Source: Neisseria sicca 4320
Lineage (GTDB): Bacteria > Pseudomonadota > Gammaproteobacteria > Burkholderiales > Neisseriaceae
Length of the DNA stretch: 25,273 bases
NCBI RefSeq assembly: GCF_000193735.1
Contig: NZ_AEPF01000021.1
Span: 1-25,273, forward strand
Direction of reading: 5' to 3'
The notes under the pieces were generated by a model. The model worked only from the letters and a program-made list of their open reading frames with translations, ran no database searches and was not told the origin of the DNA. This document shows, in pieces, positions 6,697 through 14,220 of this stretch; positions within the stretch are counted from its first letter, which is position 1, and the number at the start of each line of letters is the position of its first letter. The position numbers and the translations under genes were made by a program.

Positions 6697-7287
6697 TTAT
6701 TTGCTGCCGTTTTTGGCTTTCAGTTCGGCAATCAGTCCGTCTACGCCTTTGGCTTTGATGGTTTCGCCGAATTGGTTGCGGTACACGGTTACCAAGCTCG
6801 CGCCTTCGATGGCGACATTGTAGGCACGGTATTTGTTGCCGCTTTGGTAGGTGGTGAAGTCCATGTTGACAGGTTTTTGACCTGGGGGGCTGACTTCGGC
6901 GCGGACGATGATTTCTTTGCCGCCTTTATTGACAACGGGGTTGTCTTTGACGTTGACGTTGGCGTTTTTGAATTTCAACATGGTGCCGGAGTAGGTGCGG
7001 ATCAGCAGGGTTTGAAATTCTTTGGTCAACGCTTGTTTTTGCGCGTCAGACGCGGTACGCCAAGGGTTGCCGACCGCCAGCGCGGTCATGCGTTGGAAAT
7101 CGAAATAGGGAATCGCATAGGCTTCGGCTTTTTGGCGGGCGGTGTTGGCATCGCCGTTTTTTAAGATGCTCAATACTTGAGTGGCGTTTTGACGGATTTG
7201 GTTCACTGCGTCGGCAGGGGCGGCAACCGCCATGCTGATGCTCAAGATGCCGATGCTCAGTGCGCTGATGAAAGAGGTTTTTTTCAT
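6697..7287 (-). CDS. mlaC: MlaC periplasmic phospholipid-binding protein
   Basis: MlaC, 196 residues, ferries phospholipid through the periplasm between MlaA and the MlaFEDB complex. A signal peptide (about residues 1-22, ending MAVA|AP) precedes the Tol_Tol_Ttg2 domain. Typical landmarks are the YFDFQRMTALAVG stretch (about 61-73), the QFQTLL-like FQTLLIRTY and the VDFxxYxxxxxYRxxNVxIEGxSLV pattern, here MDFTTYQSGNKYRAYNVAIEGASLV split across residues 140-165. AGGA lies nine bases before the start. It is the fourth gene of mlaFEDCBA. Length and order match other beta- and gammaproteobacterial operons. Confidence 0.95.
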   Translation of the reverse strand: MKKTSFISALSIGILSISMAVAAPADAVNQIRQNATQVLSILKNGDANTARQKAEAYAIPYFDFQRMTALAVGNPWRTASDAQKQALTKEFQTLLIRTYSGTMLKFKNANVNVKDNPVVNKGGKEIIVRAEVSPPGQKPVNMDFTTYQSGNKYRAYNVAIEGASLVTVYRNQFGETIKAKGVDGLIAELKAKNGSK

Positions 7288-7326
7288 GATTAAGTGTCCT
7301 AAAAGTATGAATATGATGGTGTACGT

Positions 7327-7824
7327 TTACTCGGTGGCTTTTGCCGCATCGTCGCCGCTCGCCGCGTTTTTCTCGGCGAAGCTGGTCATGAATTTACCGA
7401 TCAGGTTTTCCAGAACCATGGCGGAGCTGGTAACGGAAATGGTATCGCCTGCGGCAAGATTATCGGTGTCGCCGCCTTGTTGCAGTCCGATATATTGTTC
7501 GCCCAACAGACCGGAGGTCAGGATTTGCGCGGAAACATCGCTGCTGAACTGATATTTGCTGTCTAAATCGAGACGGACTTTCGCCTGATAGGATTTCGGG
7601 TCAAGCTCGATAGAGCCGACGCGTCCGACCAATACGCCCGCAGATTTAATCGGCGCGTTTGCCTTCAGGCCGCCAATATCGTTGAAATCGGCATATACGG
7701 TATAAGTCTTGCCGGAATTGCCGAACGCAGCGCCGCCCGCAACGCGGAAAGCGAGAAATCCGACCGCTGCCACGCCGAGCAGGACAAACAGTCCGACCCA
7801 AAATTCCAATACATTCTTTTTCAT
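7327..7824 (-). CDS. mlaD: MlaD membrane-anchored MCE-domain protein
   Basis: MlaD, 165 residues, forms the hexameric periplasmic MCE ring of the inner-membrane Mla transporter. One transmembrane helix (about residues 8-28, FWVGLFVLLGVAAVGFLAF) precedes the MCE domain: VYADFNDIGGLKANAPIKSAGVLVGRV, residues about 44-70, shown here in shortened outline, followed by the GLLGEQYIGLQQGG motif. The frame stays open upstream to 7893, but the start at 7824 is preferred. It is preceded by AAGGAA at the right spacing and gives the family N-terminus MKKN; the longer form would translate an intergenic DUS. The C-terminus ends in a short charged tail. The gene is third in the operon. Confidence 0.94.
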   Translation of the reverse strand: MKKNVLEFWVGLFVLLGVAAVGFLAFRVAGGAAFGNSGKTYTVYADFNDIGGLKANAPIKSAGVLVGRVGSIELDPKSYQAKVRLDLDSKYQFSSDVSAQILTSGLLGEQYIGLQQGGDTDNLAAGDTISVTSSAMVLENLIGKFMTSFAEKNAASGDDAAKATE

Positions 7825-7861
7825 TAAAGTTCCTTGAATATCCAATGTTCTTTGTTTCGTT

Positions 7862-7873
7862 TTCAGACGACCT
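7862..7873 (-). repeat. DUS between mlaE and mlaD
   Basis: Exact AGGTCGTCTGAA on the minus strand, two bases beyond the mlaE stop and about 38 bases before the mlaD start. It is unpaired, so it should not end transcription inside the operon. Confidence 0.85.
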
Positions 7874-7874
7874 G

Positions 7875-8651
7875 TCATTCCGTAAACATCCATGCGGTCA
7901 ACACAAAGTCAATCGCCAAAATCGTCAGGGCGGACGAAACCACCGTGCGCGTGCTGGCGCGCAAAATGCCTTCCGAGGTCGGGACGCAGTGGAAGCCCTG
8001 ATGCACGGCAATCAGCGTTACCGCCACGCCGAATGCGGCGGATTTGATCAGACCGTTGATTACATCGTAATGTATCGTGATGTTGTTCTGCATTTGCGAC
8101 CAGAAAATGCCGCTATCCAAGCCCAGCCAGGTTACGCCGACCAAATACGCGCCGTAAATGCCCGCGACGTTGAAAATCGAAGCCAACAGCGGCATGGAAA
8201 ACACGCCCGCCCAAAAGCGCGGCGCAACCACGCGGGCGACAGGGTTTACCGCCATCACGTTCATCGCTTCGAGCTGTTCGGTCGTTTTCATCAAACCGAT
8301 TTCGCTGGTCATCGCACCGCCCGCGCTGCTGGCAAACAGAATCGCCGCCAACACCGGACCCAGTTCGCGCAACAGCGAAGCCGCAACCATATAGCCCAAA
8401 ATATCGGCGGATTTGAATTTCGACAACTGCGTATAGCCCTGCAAACCCAAAACCATACCGACAAACAGCCCTGAAACGGCAACAATCAACACCGACAGCA
8501 CACCGGCAAAATACACTTGGCGCACGCTCAGGCGCGGACGGACGAAAGCCGTACCGGATTTCGCCAGAATGTTCAGCAGAAACAGCGTAATACTGCCGAG
8601 AGATTGAATAAAGCCGAGGGTTTTCGCCCCGACGGAACGGATAAAATTCAT
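7875..8651 (-). CDS. mlaE: MlaE permease subunit of the Mla phospholipid transporter
   Basis: MlaE, 258 residues, is the dimeric inner-membrane permease of MlaFEDB. It has an N-terminal interfacial helix and five or so hydrophobic segments. The family landmarks are VLIVAVSGLFVGMVLGLQGY (about residues 55-74), the long cytoplasmic loop SSAGGAMTSEIGLMKTTEQL with the coupling glutamates that contact MlaF, EAMNVMAVNPVARVVAPRFW, and the C-terminal GVAVTLIAVHQGFH. GGA five bases before the ATG supports the start. It lies between mlaF and mlaD and is separated from mlaF by a cluster of four DUS. Confidence 0.95.
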   Translation of the reverse strand: MNFIRSVGAKTLGFIQSLGSITLFLLNILAKSGTAFVRPRLSVRQVYFAGVLSVLIVAVSGLFVGMVLGLQGYTQLSKFKSADILGYMVAASLLRELGPVLAAILFASSAGGAMTSEIGLMKTTEQLEAMNVMAVNPVARVVAPRFWAGVFSMPLLASIFNVAGIYGAYLVGVTWLGLDSGIFWSQMQNNITIHYDVINGLIKSAAFGVAVTLIAVHQGFHCVPTSEGILRASTRTVVSSALTILAIDFVLTAWMFTE

Positions 8652-8676
8652 AGGTTTCCATTACGGATTAACGGGT

Positions 8677-8788
8677 TTCAGACGACCTTTTAGGATGATA
8701 GTGATGGGTCGTCTGAAAAATGATTCCGGCTTCAGGCAACAACGGTTCAAACATTTCAGACGACGTCTGCAAACCGAAGTCGTCTGAA
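8677..8788. repeat. cluster of four DUS between mlaF and mlaE
   Basis: Within 112 bp lie DUS at 8677-8688 (minus), 8706-8717 (plus, GGGTCGTCTGAA), 8755-8766 (minus, last two bases diverged) and 8777-8788 (plus, AAGTCGTCTGAA). Alternating orientation allows mutually exclusive hairpins: copies 1+2, 2+3, 3+4 or 1+4. The gap, 139 bp, is the largest inside the mla operon and falls exactly between the ATPase and the permease genes. Confidence 0.85.
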
Positions 8789-8790
8789 AA

Positions 8791-9591
8791 CTACCCAAGC
8801 AAATCTTGCTGCAACGACGTTTGCGCCGGATAGCGGTATGCAACAGGGCCGTCTGCCAGCCCGCCGACAAACTGGCGCACCCAAGGCGAATCCAGTTCGC
8901 GCATTTCCTGCGGCGAGCCGGAGAACATGATTTCGCCGTGCGCCAAGAAAATCACCTGATCGACGATTTCTAAAGATTTTTCAATGTCATGCGTTACCAT
9001 AATGCTGGTCGAACGCAAAGCCTTGTTGACGCGGCTGATCAAGTGGGCAATCACGCCCAGGGAAATCGGATCGAGACCGGTAAACGGCTCGTCGTACAAC
9101 ATAATTTCAGGGTCGAGCGCAATCGTGCGGGCAAGCGCGACACGGCGCGACATCCCGCCGGAGAGTTCGGACGGCATCAGGTTTTCCACGCCGCGCAGAC
9201 CGACCGCGTTCAATTTCAACAAAACCAAATCGCGGATAACCGCTTCCGGCAGGCGCGTCAGTTCGCGCATCGGAAAAGCGATATTGTCGAACACCGACAA
9301 ATCGGTAAACAGCGCGCCGTGTTGGAACAATACGCCCATGCGGCGGCGGTGTTCATACAATTCGTCAGCCGAAAAGCCCGCCAAATCTCGTCCCTCAATT
9401 AAAACCTTACCCGATTGCGGATGAATCTGACCCGTAATCAGCCGCATCAGCGTGGTTTTGCCGCTGCCCGAACCGCCCATCACGGCGGCGAAGTTTCCTT
9501 GGGGAATGCTGAAATTGATATTGTTCAGAATCGGACGGTCGCCATACGCAAAGGCAACGTCTTTCATTTCGATGAAGGGTACGGAACTCAT
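8791..9591 (-). CDS. mlaF: MlaF ATP-binding subunit of the Mla transporter
   Basis: MlaF, 266 residues, is the ABC ATPase that powers lipid movement through MlaE. Motifs in order are Walker A GGSGSGKT (39-46), Q-loop FQHG (89-92), signature LSGGMSRR (143-150), Walker B IMLYDEP (163-169), D-loop GLDP and switch histidine H201. The C-terminal extension past residue 240 is where MlaB docks in the E. coli complex. The start at 9591 gives a family-like N-terminus; no good Shine-Dalgarno precedes it, and an internal ATG at residue 9 is the alternative. It is the first gene of mlaFEDCBA and has a promoter 33 bases upstream. Confidence 0.95.
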   Translation of the reverse strand: MSSVPFIEMKDVAFAYGDRPILNNINFSIPQGNFAAVMGGSGSGKTTLMRLITGQIHPQSGKVLIEGRDLAGFSADELYEHRRRMGVLFQHGALFTDLSVFDNIAFPMRELTRLPEAVIRDLVLLKLNAVGLRGVENLMPSELSGGMSRRVALARTIALDPEIMLYDEPFTGLDPISLGVIAHLISRVNKALRSTSIMVTHDIEKSLEIVDQVIFLAHGEIMFSGSPQEMRELDSPWVRQFVGGLADGPVAYRYPAQTSLQQDLLG

Positions 9592-9630
9592 GAAGGGGAA
9601 GATAAGGCGGGATGTATTTTAATTACTTGC

Positions 9631-9659
9631 ATTGTAAAGCTTATCAAGGTGTCGGGCAA
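9631..9659 (-). promoter_or_regulatory. predicted promoter of the mla operon
   Basis: On the minus strand TTGCCC (-35, 9654-9659) and TACAAT (-10, 9631-9636, five of six) are separated by 17 bp. Transcription would start about 33 bases before the mlaF ATG. A DUS (9662-9673) abuts the -35 box with two bases between. Confidence 0.6.
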
Positions 9660-9943
9660 TTTTCAGACGACCTTATCAAGAAAACGTCTGTAAAGAAGCG
9701 TGAAAATCATGTGTTTGGCAGGAATTTTAAGACCATTGGAATGGTTAAGATTGGAATCTTGCAACCTGCTGTCTTCATTTCAGAACGGGGCGCGTTACAG
9801 AACTTAATAATCCTAAACATAACGATTTTCGCCGGCAGGTGAAATTTTAAATTTATGGCAAGATTTTGTAGGCAAAGACACAACATTCTACAAACAAAAC
9901 TTACATATCGAATAAATTTGTGAAAGCCATCCCATCCAAAACA

Positions 9944-9990
9944 AACCGACCTGCCTGCAAAACAAAGCTTGTTTCACAGGCAGGCCGGTT
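9944..9990 (-). terminator. Rho-independent terminator of the copper-storage-like gene
   Basis: On the minus strand AACCGGCCTGCCTG (9990-9977) pairs with CAGGCAGGTCGGTT (9957-9944) apart from one mismatch, around a loop of about 19 bases, followed by TGTTTTGG. It begins about 15 bases after the stop codon at 10005. Unlike most terminators of this window it is not made from DUS. Confidence 0.75.
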
Positions 9991-10004
9991 ATTTACCGCG
10001 TCAA

Positions 10005-10460
10005 TTAAGCAGCGATTTTTTCGCACTCTTTGATGCAGGCAAGGCAGGACTCATAGCATTGTTTGCATTCTGCGTGGTGACCTGCGTGTTGTTTGCACGC
10101 GGCGGCACATTGTTTGCACGCTTCAACGCAGACTTTTGCTAAAGAAGGGGTCAGCGGAGAGTTTTGGGCGGCAAGGTTTTGCAGCGCGCCGCACAAAGCC
10201 AGCATTTGGTTGACACCTGTTGCGCAGTCTTTCATAGAAGTATCGCCTTGGCTCAGCAGTCGGATGCAGTGTGCCAGACAGATTTGACCTGCTTCAACAC
10301 AGTGGGCAGCCGCTTTTCTGGCGGCTTCATAGGTTTTGGACGCAGCAGCAGGAGCAGCGTGGGAATGGCCTTTATGGCTATGATGTCCGTGAGCACGGGC
10401 GAATGAGGCGGCGGCTGCCAAAGAAACGGCTGTACCACCCAAGAATTGACGACGGTTCAT
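10005..10460 (-). CDS. Tat-exported cysteine-rich four-helix-bundle copper-storage-like protein (Csp1 family)
   Basis: A 151-residue protein that starts with a twin-arginine signal (NRRQFLGG, R3-R4; cleavage near ARA|HGHH at 23), so it should be exported folded. A short His-rich stretch (HGHHSHKGHSH) follows, then a helical domain with 14 cysteines, many in CxxxC spacing (CVEACKQCAAAC, CKQCYESCLACIKEC). In Csp1 of methanotrophs such cysteines line the core of a four-helix bundle that stores many Cu(I) ions. Copper storage or detoxification in the periplasm is the likely role, by family inference; the DUF326-type annotation in other genomes would be the same family. AAGGAA lies seven bases before the ATG. 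It is monocistronic, with its own terminator, between ftsZ and mlaF. Confidence 0.85.
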   Translation of the reverse strand: MNRRQFLGGTAVSLAAAASFARAHGHHSHKGHSHAAPAAASKTYEAARKAAAHCVEAGQICLAHCIRLLSQGDTSMKDCATGVNQMLALCGALQNLAAQNSPLTPSLAKVCVEACKQCAAACKQHAGHHAECKQCYESCLACIKECEKIAA

Positions 10461-10546
10461 ACTGTATTTCCTTATATAATCATTAATATGCAGTTAAACA
10501 TAACGAATCGCTAAAATCGAAGACAGCGGCTCTCTGCGCATCATTG

Positions 10547-10558
10547 ATGTCGTCTGAA
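10547..10558 (+). repeat. DUS variant ATGTCGTCTGAA
   Basis: This copy combines the AT start of the meningococcal dialect with the GTCGTCTGAA core of the local dialect. It is unpaired, in the 290-bp gap between ftsZ and the copper-storage-like gene; the rest of that gap holds the ftsZ terminator and AT-rich leader sequence. Confidence 0.75.
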
Positions 10559-10704
10559 ATCAGCCGCTTATTCAGATTGTGAGCGGTTACACTAGACTTA
10601 CCGGCGCAATCCTATCATTCAGCCGTTCGGCAGACAATAAGTCGAAAGTCGAGAATATACTTAATGAAGTATACAAAGGTGAAGCCTCTATATATTCCAA
10701 ACTA

Positions 10705-10740
10705 TAAAAAAACCTGCCAACGATGTGGCAGGCTTTTTTA
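10705..10740. terminator. Rho-independent terminator of ftsZ
   Basis: CCTGCCA (10713-10719) and TGGCAGG (10726-10732) form a perfect 7-bp GC-rich stem with a 6-base loop, flanked by A6-7 on the left and T6-7 on the right. On the minus strand it ends in seven Ts about ten bases after the ftsZ stop, and it could work in both directions. It marks the end of the dcw cluster. Confidence 0.9.
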
Positions 10741-10750
10741 ACAGAATGAA

Positions 10751-11944
10751 TTATTTGTCCGAATTATTTTGACGACGCAAAATAGCCGGAATTTCAAAAT
10801 CATCCAAAACAGATTGGTTACTGAAATCTGCGGCAGTCAAATTCATTGAGCGGATACCTCTGTTGGTACGAACTAAGCCATCCACATTACCAGCTTGCGC
10901 AGACTGAGCTGCTTCGGCATTTCCACTAACCAATTTTTGTGTACGGACTGCCGCACGCATTTGGTTTTCGCTGCCGTTTTCTTTCAGACCGGTCGCAATA
11001 ATGGTTACGCGGATAGCGTCTTCGCCCATATTGTCGTCTTCGGCAGTACCGTATTTGCATTCAGCTTCAGGATGTGCATTTTCGTTAACCACTTTCATGA
11101 TTTCACGATATTCGGACATTTTCAGGCAATCCGGAGCGGTAGTGATATTCACCAATACACCGCGCGCACCATCCAAAGTTACATTATCCAACAACGGGCT
11201 GGAAATCGCTTGTTCGGTTGCCAAACGGGCGCGGTCAATGCCTTGAGCAAAACCGGAACCCATCATCGCGATACCTTTGATGCCCATTACGTTTTTAACG
11301 TCGGCGAAGTCAAGGTTGATGAAACCGGGACGGGTAACCACTTCGGAAATACCGGCAACGGCATCACGCAGGACGTTGTCCGCCGCGCGGAACGCTTCAC
11401 GCATAGTGACGTCTTCGCCCAATGCAGTCATCAGTTTGTCGTTCGGGATGATAATCAATGAATCGACCTGACCTTTGAGCTGCTCTAAACCTTCTTGGGC
11501 AATGTGCACGCGTTTGCCTTCATAGCCGAACGGACGGGTAACGACCGCAACGGTCAGAATACCCATTTCTTTGGCAATCTCGGCAACCACAGGAGCCGCA
11601 CCGGTACCGGTACCGCCACCCATACCGGTGGTGATGAACAGCATATTCGCGCCGCGAATAGCATCTTCGATGGCTTCGCGATCTTCTTGTGCCGCAGCAC
11701 GACCGATTTCAGGATTGGCGCCCGCACCCAAACCACGGGTCAGGTTCGTACCCAATTGGATGCGTTTTGCCGCATTATTTTTACCTAAAGATTGCGCATC
11801 AGTATTGGCACTAATAAATTCAACACCTTGGATGATGTTGGCAATCATGTTATTGATAGCGTTGCAACCGCCGCCACCCAAGCCGATTACTTTAATGACC
11901 GCAGGGCTTGCGGCTGATTCAGCTACGTCGTAAACAAATTCCAT
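10751..11944 (-). CDS. ftsZ: cell division protein FtsZ
   Basis: FtsZ, 397 residues, is the tubulin-like GTPase that polymerises into the Z-ring at mid-cell. The nucleotide-binding GLGGGGCNAIN begins at residue 21, the tubulin signature GGGTGTG is at 109-115, and the T7 synergy loop is NLDFADV. A variable linker (about 325-375, rich in A, Q, S, N) precedes the conserved C-terminal peptide DDFEIPAILRRQ, which binds FtsA and other partners. GGAG at 11953-11956 lies nine bases before the ATG. It is the last dcw gene. A near-consensus promoter at 12004-12033 in the 225-bp ftsA-ftsZ gap gives it independent transcription, and it ends at a strong terminator. Confidence 0.98.
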   Translation of the reverse strand: MEFVYDVAESAASPAVIKVIGLGGGGCNAINNMIANIIQGVEFISANTDAQSLGKNNAAKRIQLGTNLTRGLGAGANPEIGRAAAQEDREAIEDAIRGANMLFITTGMGGGTGTGAAPVVAEIAKEMGILTVAVVTRPFGYEGKRVHIAQEGLEQLKGQVDSLIIIPNDKLMTALGEDVTMREAFRAADNVLRDAVAGISEVVTRPGFINLDFADVKNVMGIKGIAMMGSGFAQGIDRARLATEQAISSPLLDNVTLDGARGVLVNITTAPDCLKMSEYREIMKVVNENAHPEAECKYGTAEDDNMGEDAIRVTIIATGLKENGSENQMRAAVRTQKLVSGNAEAAQSAQAGNVDGLVRTNRGIRSMNLTAADFSNQSVLDDFEIPAILRRQNNSDK

Positions 11945-12003
11945 TCAAATGACTCCTGCGGCGCCCTGCATCGAGGACGATCCAAAAATTAGATATTATC
12001 CGT

Positions 12004-12033
12004 ATTATATAAGAAGTATTCCGACGCTGGCAA
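12004..12033 (-). promoter_or_regulatory. strong predicted ftsZ promoter
   Basis: On the minus strand TTGCCA (-35, 12028-12033, five of six) and a perfect TATAAT (-10, 12004-12009) are separated by 18 bp. The predicted start is about 53 bases before the ftsZ ATG. The surrounding 11945-12169 is AT-rich and carries no gene. Confidence 0.7.
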
Positions 12034-12169
12034 AATACTTCTTATTCATTCACCATTACCGTTATTTTTTTACTACATTTTTTAACGAAAGAACACAAGT
12101 TTTTAATTATCGCAATTGGAACTATTCCGACAGCAACTCGTTTCCCTGTAAGCAAAATAACAGTATTAA

Positions 12170-13414
12170 TCAGAAATTGTCTTTAACGAATTTCATCAGT
12201 TTTGCCCACAGACTGATTTTTTCAGTCTGATCATGAACCACAATCGCACCGGTCACCGGCGCGCCGTCTTCCTCGCCTCTTGCCGCCTGCAAAAGACCGA
12301 TAGCGGTTGAGTAGCGCGGATTGCGGATGCGTTCGGATACGCCGCCCATTTCTTGGGGTACGCCGATGCGTGCAGGCAGGCCGAACACTTCTTCGGCAAG
12401 TTCAACGATACCGGTCAGCATAGACGCGCCACCAGTCAGAACGATACCTGACGTGAGGACTTCTTCAGGGAAGCCGGAACGGCGCAATTCGTTAAGGGTC
12501 AACTCCAAAATTTCTTCAACGCGCGGACCGATGACGCTTGCCAAAACACGGCGGGAAATCTGACGGGGCTGGCGGTCGCCGACGCTGGGGACTTCGACCA
12601 TTTCGTCTAAGCCTTCCATATCGGGAATCGCGACGCCATAGTGGATTTTGATGTATTCGGCAGCGCTGTGCGGGGTGCGCAGCGCTTGTGCCAAGTCTTT
12701 GGTAATTAAATCGCCCGCCACGGGAATAACGGCAGTATGGCGGATAGCGCCGTTGGTATAAACGGCAATATCGGTCGTACCGCCGCCGATGTCGATGACG
12801 CACACGCCCAAATCTTTTTCGTCTTCGGTCAAAACAGCCTGACCGCTCGCCAAAGGCTGAAGCATGATTTGGTCCATTTGCAGACCGCAACGATGGATAC
12901 ATTTTTGGATGTTTTGCAGGGCGGTATTGGCACCGGTAATAATATGCACGCGGGTATCGAGACGGACGCCGCTCATACCGATAGGCTCTTTGACACCGGG
13001 CTGGTTGTCGATGATGTACTCTTGCACCACGGTATGCAGGATGTTGTGATCCGGCGGGATATTGATAGCTTTGGCGGTTTCGATGGCACGGTCAATGTCG
13101 GCTTGCGAAACTTCGCCGTCTTTGATTTTGACAACCCCTTGCGAATTCAAGCTGCGGATATGGTTACCTGCGATACCGGTCGTAACGTGGCTGATTTTAG
13201 TATCTGCCATCAATTCCGCTTCATTGACTGCCTGCTGAATGGCTTGGGCTGTCGCGTCGATATTGGTTACCATGCCTGCTTTAAGGCCGCGAGACGGTGC
13301 CTGCCCGAGTCCGACGATATGGATTTCGTTGTCTTCTTGTACTTCGCCAATCAGGGCGATGACTTTGGATGTGCCGATATCGAGGGCACTGATATATTTA
13401 CCTTGTTGTTCCAT
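12170..13414 (-). CDS. ftsA: cell division protein FtsA
   Basis: FtsA, 414 residues, is the actin-like ATPase that tethers FtsZ to the membrane and recruits later divisome proteins. The actin-fold motifs are ALDIGTSKV (10-18), VIDIGGGTTDIAVY (near 205) and LTGGASML (near 327). The SHS2/1C subdomain lies between about 85 and 165. The C-terminus is an amphipathic membrane-targeting helix (SLWAKLMKFVKDNF, last 14 residues). It starts 80 bp after the ftsQ stop, beyond a DUS hairpin. A weak promoter-like pair (TTGCCG, TATAAC, 15-bp spacer) lies in that gap, and no strong Shine-Dalgarno is present. Confidence 0.97.
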   Translation of the reverse strand: MEQQGKYISALDIGTSKVIALIGEVQEDNEIHIVGLGQAPSRGLKAGMVTNIDATAQAIQQAVNEAELMADTKISHVTTGIAGNHIRSLNSQGVVKIKDGEVSQADIDRAIETAKAINIPPDHNILHTVVQEYIIDNQPGVKEPIGMSGVRLDTRVHIITGANTALQNIQKCIHRCGLQMDQIMLQPLASGQAVLTEDEKDLGVCVIDIGGGTTDIAVYTNGAIRHTAVIPVAGDLITKDLAQALRTPHSAAEYIKIHYGVAIPDMEGLDEMVEVPSVGDRQPRQISRRVLASVIGPRVEEILELTLNELRRSGFPEEVLTSGIVLTGGASMLTGIVELAEEVFGLPARIGVPQEMGGVSERIRNPRYSTAIGLLQAARGEEDGAPVTGAIVVHDQTEKISLWAKLMKFVKDNF

Positions 13415-13494
13415 TATATTTGCTCGTTATTTCGCTGGAGTTATAACTATTTGTCTGTATCGGCAATAGTTTGCTTCACGCCGTTTGCTCGGCT

Positions 13495-14220
13495 TTAGTC
13501 GTCTGAAAGATTTTCAGACGACGTCTCTGATGTGTAACGCACGGAAAATCCGTCTTTATACCGCATATCAACGTAGGATAACCGATTTTGATTTTTACGC
13601 AACAGCGTCGGCCAAATTTCGGCGAAAAGCTGTAGGCGTTTGATTTCGTTCTCTCTTCCCAGTCTGACGGTAATCCCATTGTCCAAGACCACTAACCAGG
13701 CGGAGCGCGGCGTATAAATCAGTTCTTTAATCGCCAGATTTTGCCGGCGGAGGATGCCGGAAAATTCTTCGTAGTGTTTGACCATGTCCTTGCCTGTACC
13801 GGGCTGTCCTTCGAAGACGGGCAGCTTGGCTTTGAGCTTCGCATCAAACACATTGCCTTTGGAGTCGACCAAACCGCCGCTGCGCCAATGGGCGACAGGC
13901 ACGCGCTCGGTCAAGTGGATTTCGACGGTATCAGGAAAGCGGCGGCGCACCATGGCGTAATCCACCCACGGCAGCTTTTGAAAGGCTGCCTGAGTACCAT
14001 CCAAATCGGCACGGAAAATATTGCCGCGCGTATGCAGTTGAGCGGCGCGCTGAAGTGCTTTCCCGTCAGAATAGGTCAGCTTGCCCTGTATGGACACTTG
14101 TTTGACGGGAAAATGATTGGAGTTGTATAGCCAGGCTATGCAGGTACCGATGAGCAGCAATGCCATCAGCAGCAACAGCCAGCGGGTCAGCCGACCCAGT
14201 GCGCTTGCGTCATCCCACAT
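13495..14220 (-). CDS. ftsQ: cell division protein FtsQ
   Basis: FtsQ, 241 residues, is a bitopic inner-membrane protein that links early cytoplasmic divisome proteins with FtsL/FtsB and the septal synthases. A short cytoplasmic N-terminus is followed by one membrane helix (about 13-30), a POTRA domain (about 36-106; FPVKQVSIQG start, VEIHLTERVPVA end) and the FtsQ beta domain. Its start overlaps the end of ddl by 11 bp. The last residues, SSENLSDD plus the stop, are encoded by an inverted DUS pair (13496-13524), so the tail is a by-product of uptake sequences or tolerates them. N-terminal and core features make the assignment firm. Confidence 0.96.
   Translation of the reverse strand: MWDDASALGRLTRWLLLLMALLLIGTCIAWLYNSNHFPVKQVSIQGKLTYSDGKALQRAAQLHTRGNIFRADLDGTQAAFQKLPWVDYAMVRRRFPDTVEIHLTERVPVAHWRSGGLVDSKGNVFDAKLKAKLPVFEGQPGTGKDMVKHYEEFSGILRRQNLAIKELIYTPRSAWLVVLDNGITVRLGRENEIKRLQLFAEIWPTLLRKNQNRLSYVDMRYKDGFSVRYTSETSSENLSDD
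13496..13524. terminator. inverted DUS pair overlapping the end of ftsQ
   Basis: TAGTCGTCTGAA (13496-13507) and TTCAGACGACGT (13513-13524) share a 10-bp stem core with a 5-base loop. The hairpin includes the ftsQ stop codon (13495-13497) and its last codons, so ribosomes finishing ftsQ would cover it. That could couple termination or attenuation before ftsA to ftsQ translation. Confidence 0.6.

Larger units (their letters stand above)
9592..10004. other. intergenic region between the copper-storage-like gene and mlaF
   Basis: 413 bp without a gene. It contains the mla promoter (9631-9659), one DUS (9662-9673) and the terminator of the copper-storage-like gene (9944-9990). The middle part, about 9680-9940, is AT-rich; apart from a short palindrome ACCATTGGAATGGT I see nothing there. 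Confidence 0.7.

Noticed and set aside
7825..7893. N-terminal extension of MlaD
   Set aside because: The extra 23 residues translate the DUS and leader; the ATG at 7824 has a ribosome binding site and gives the normal family N-terminus.
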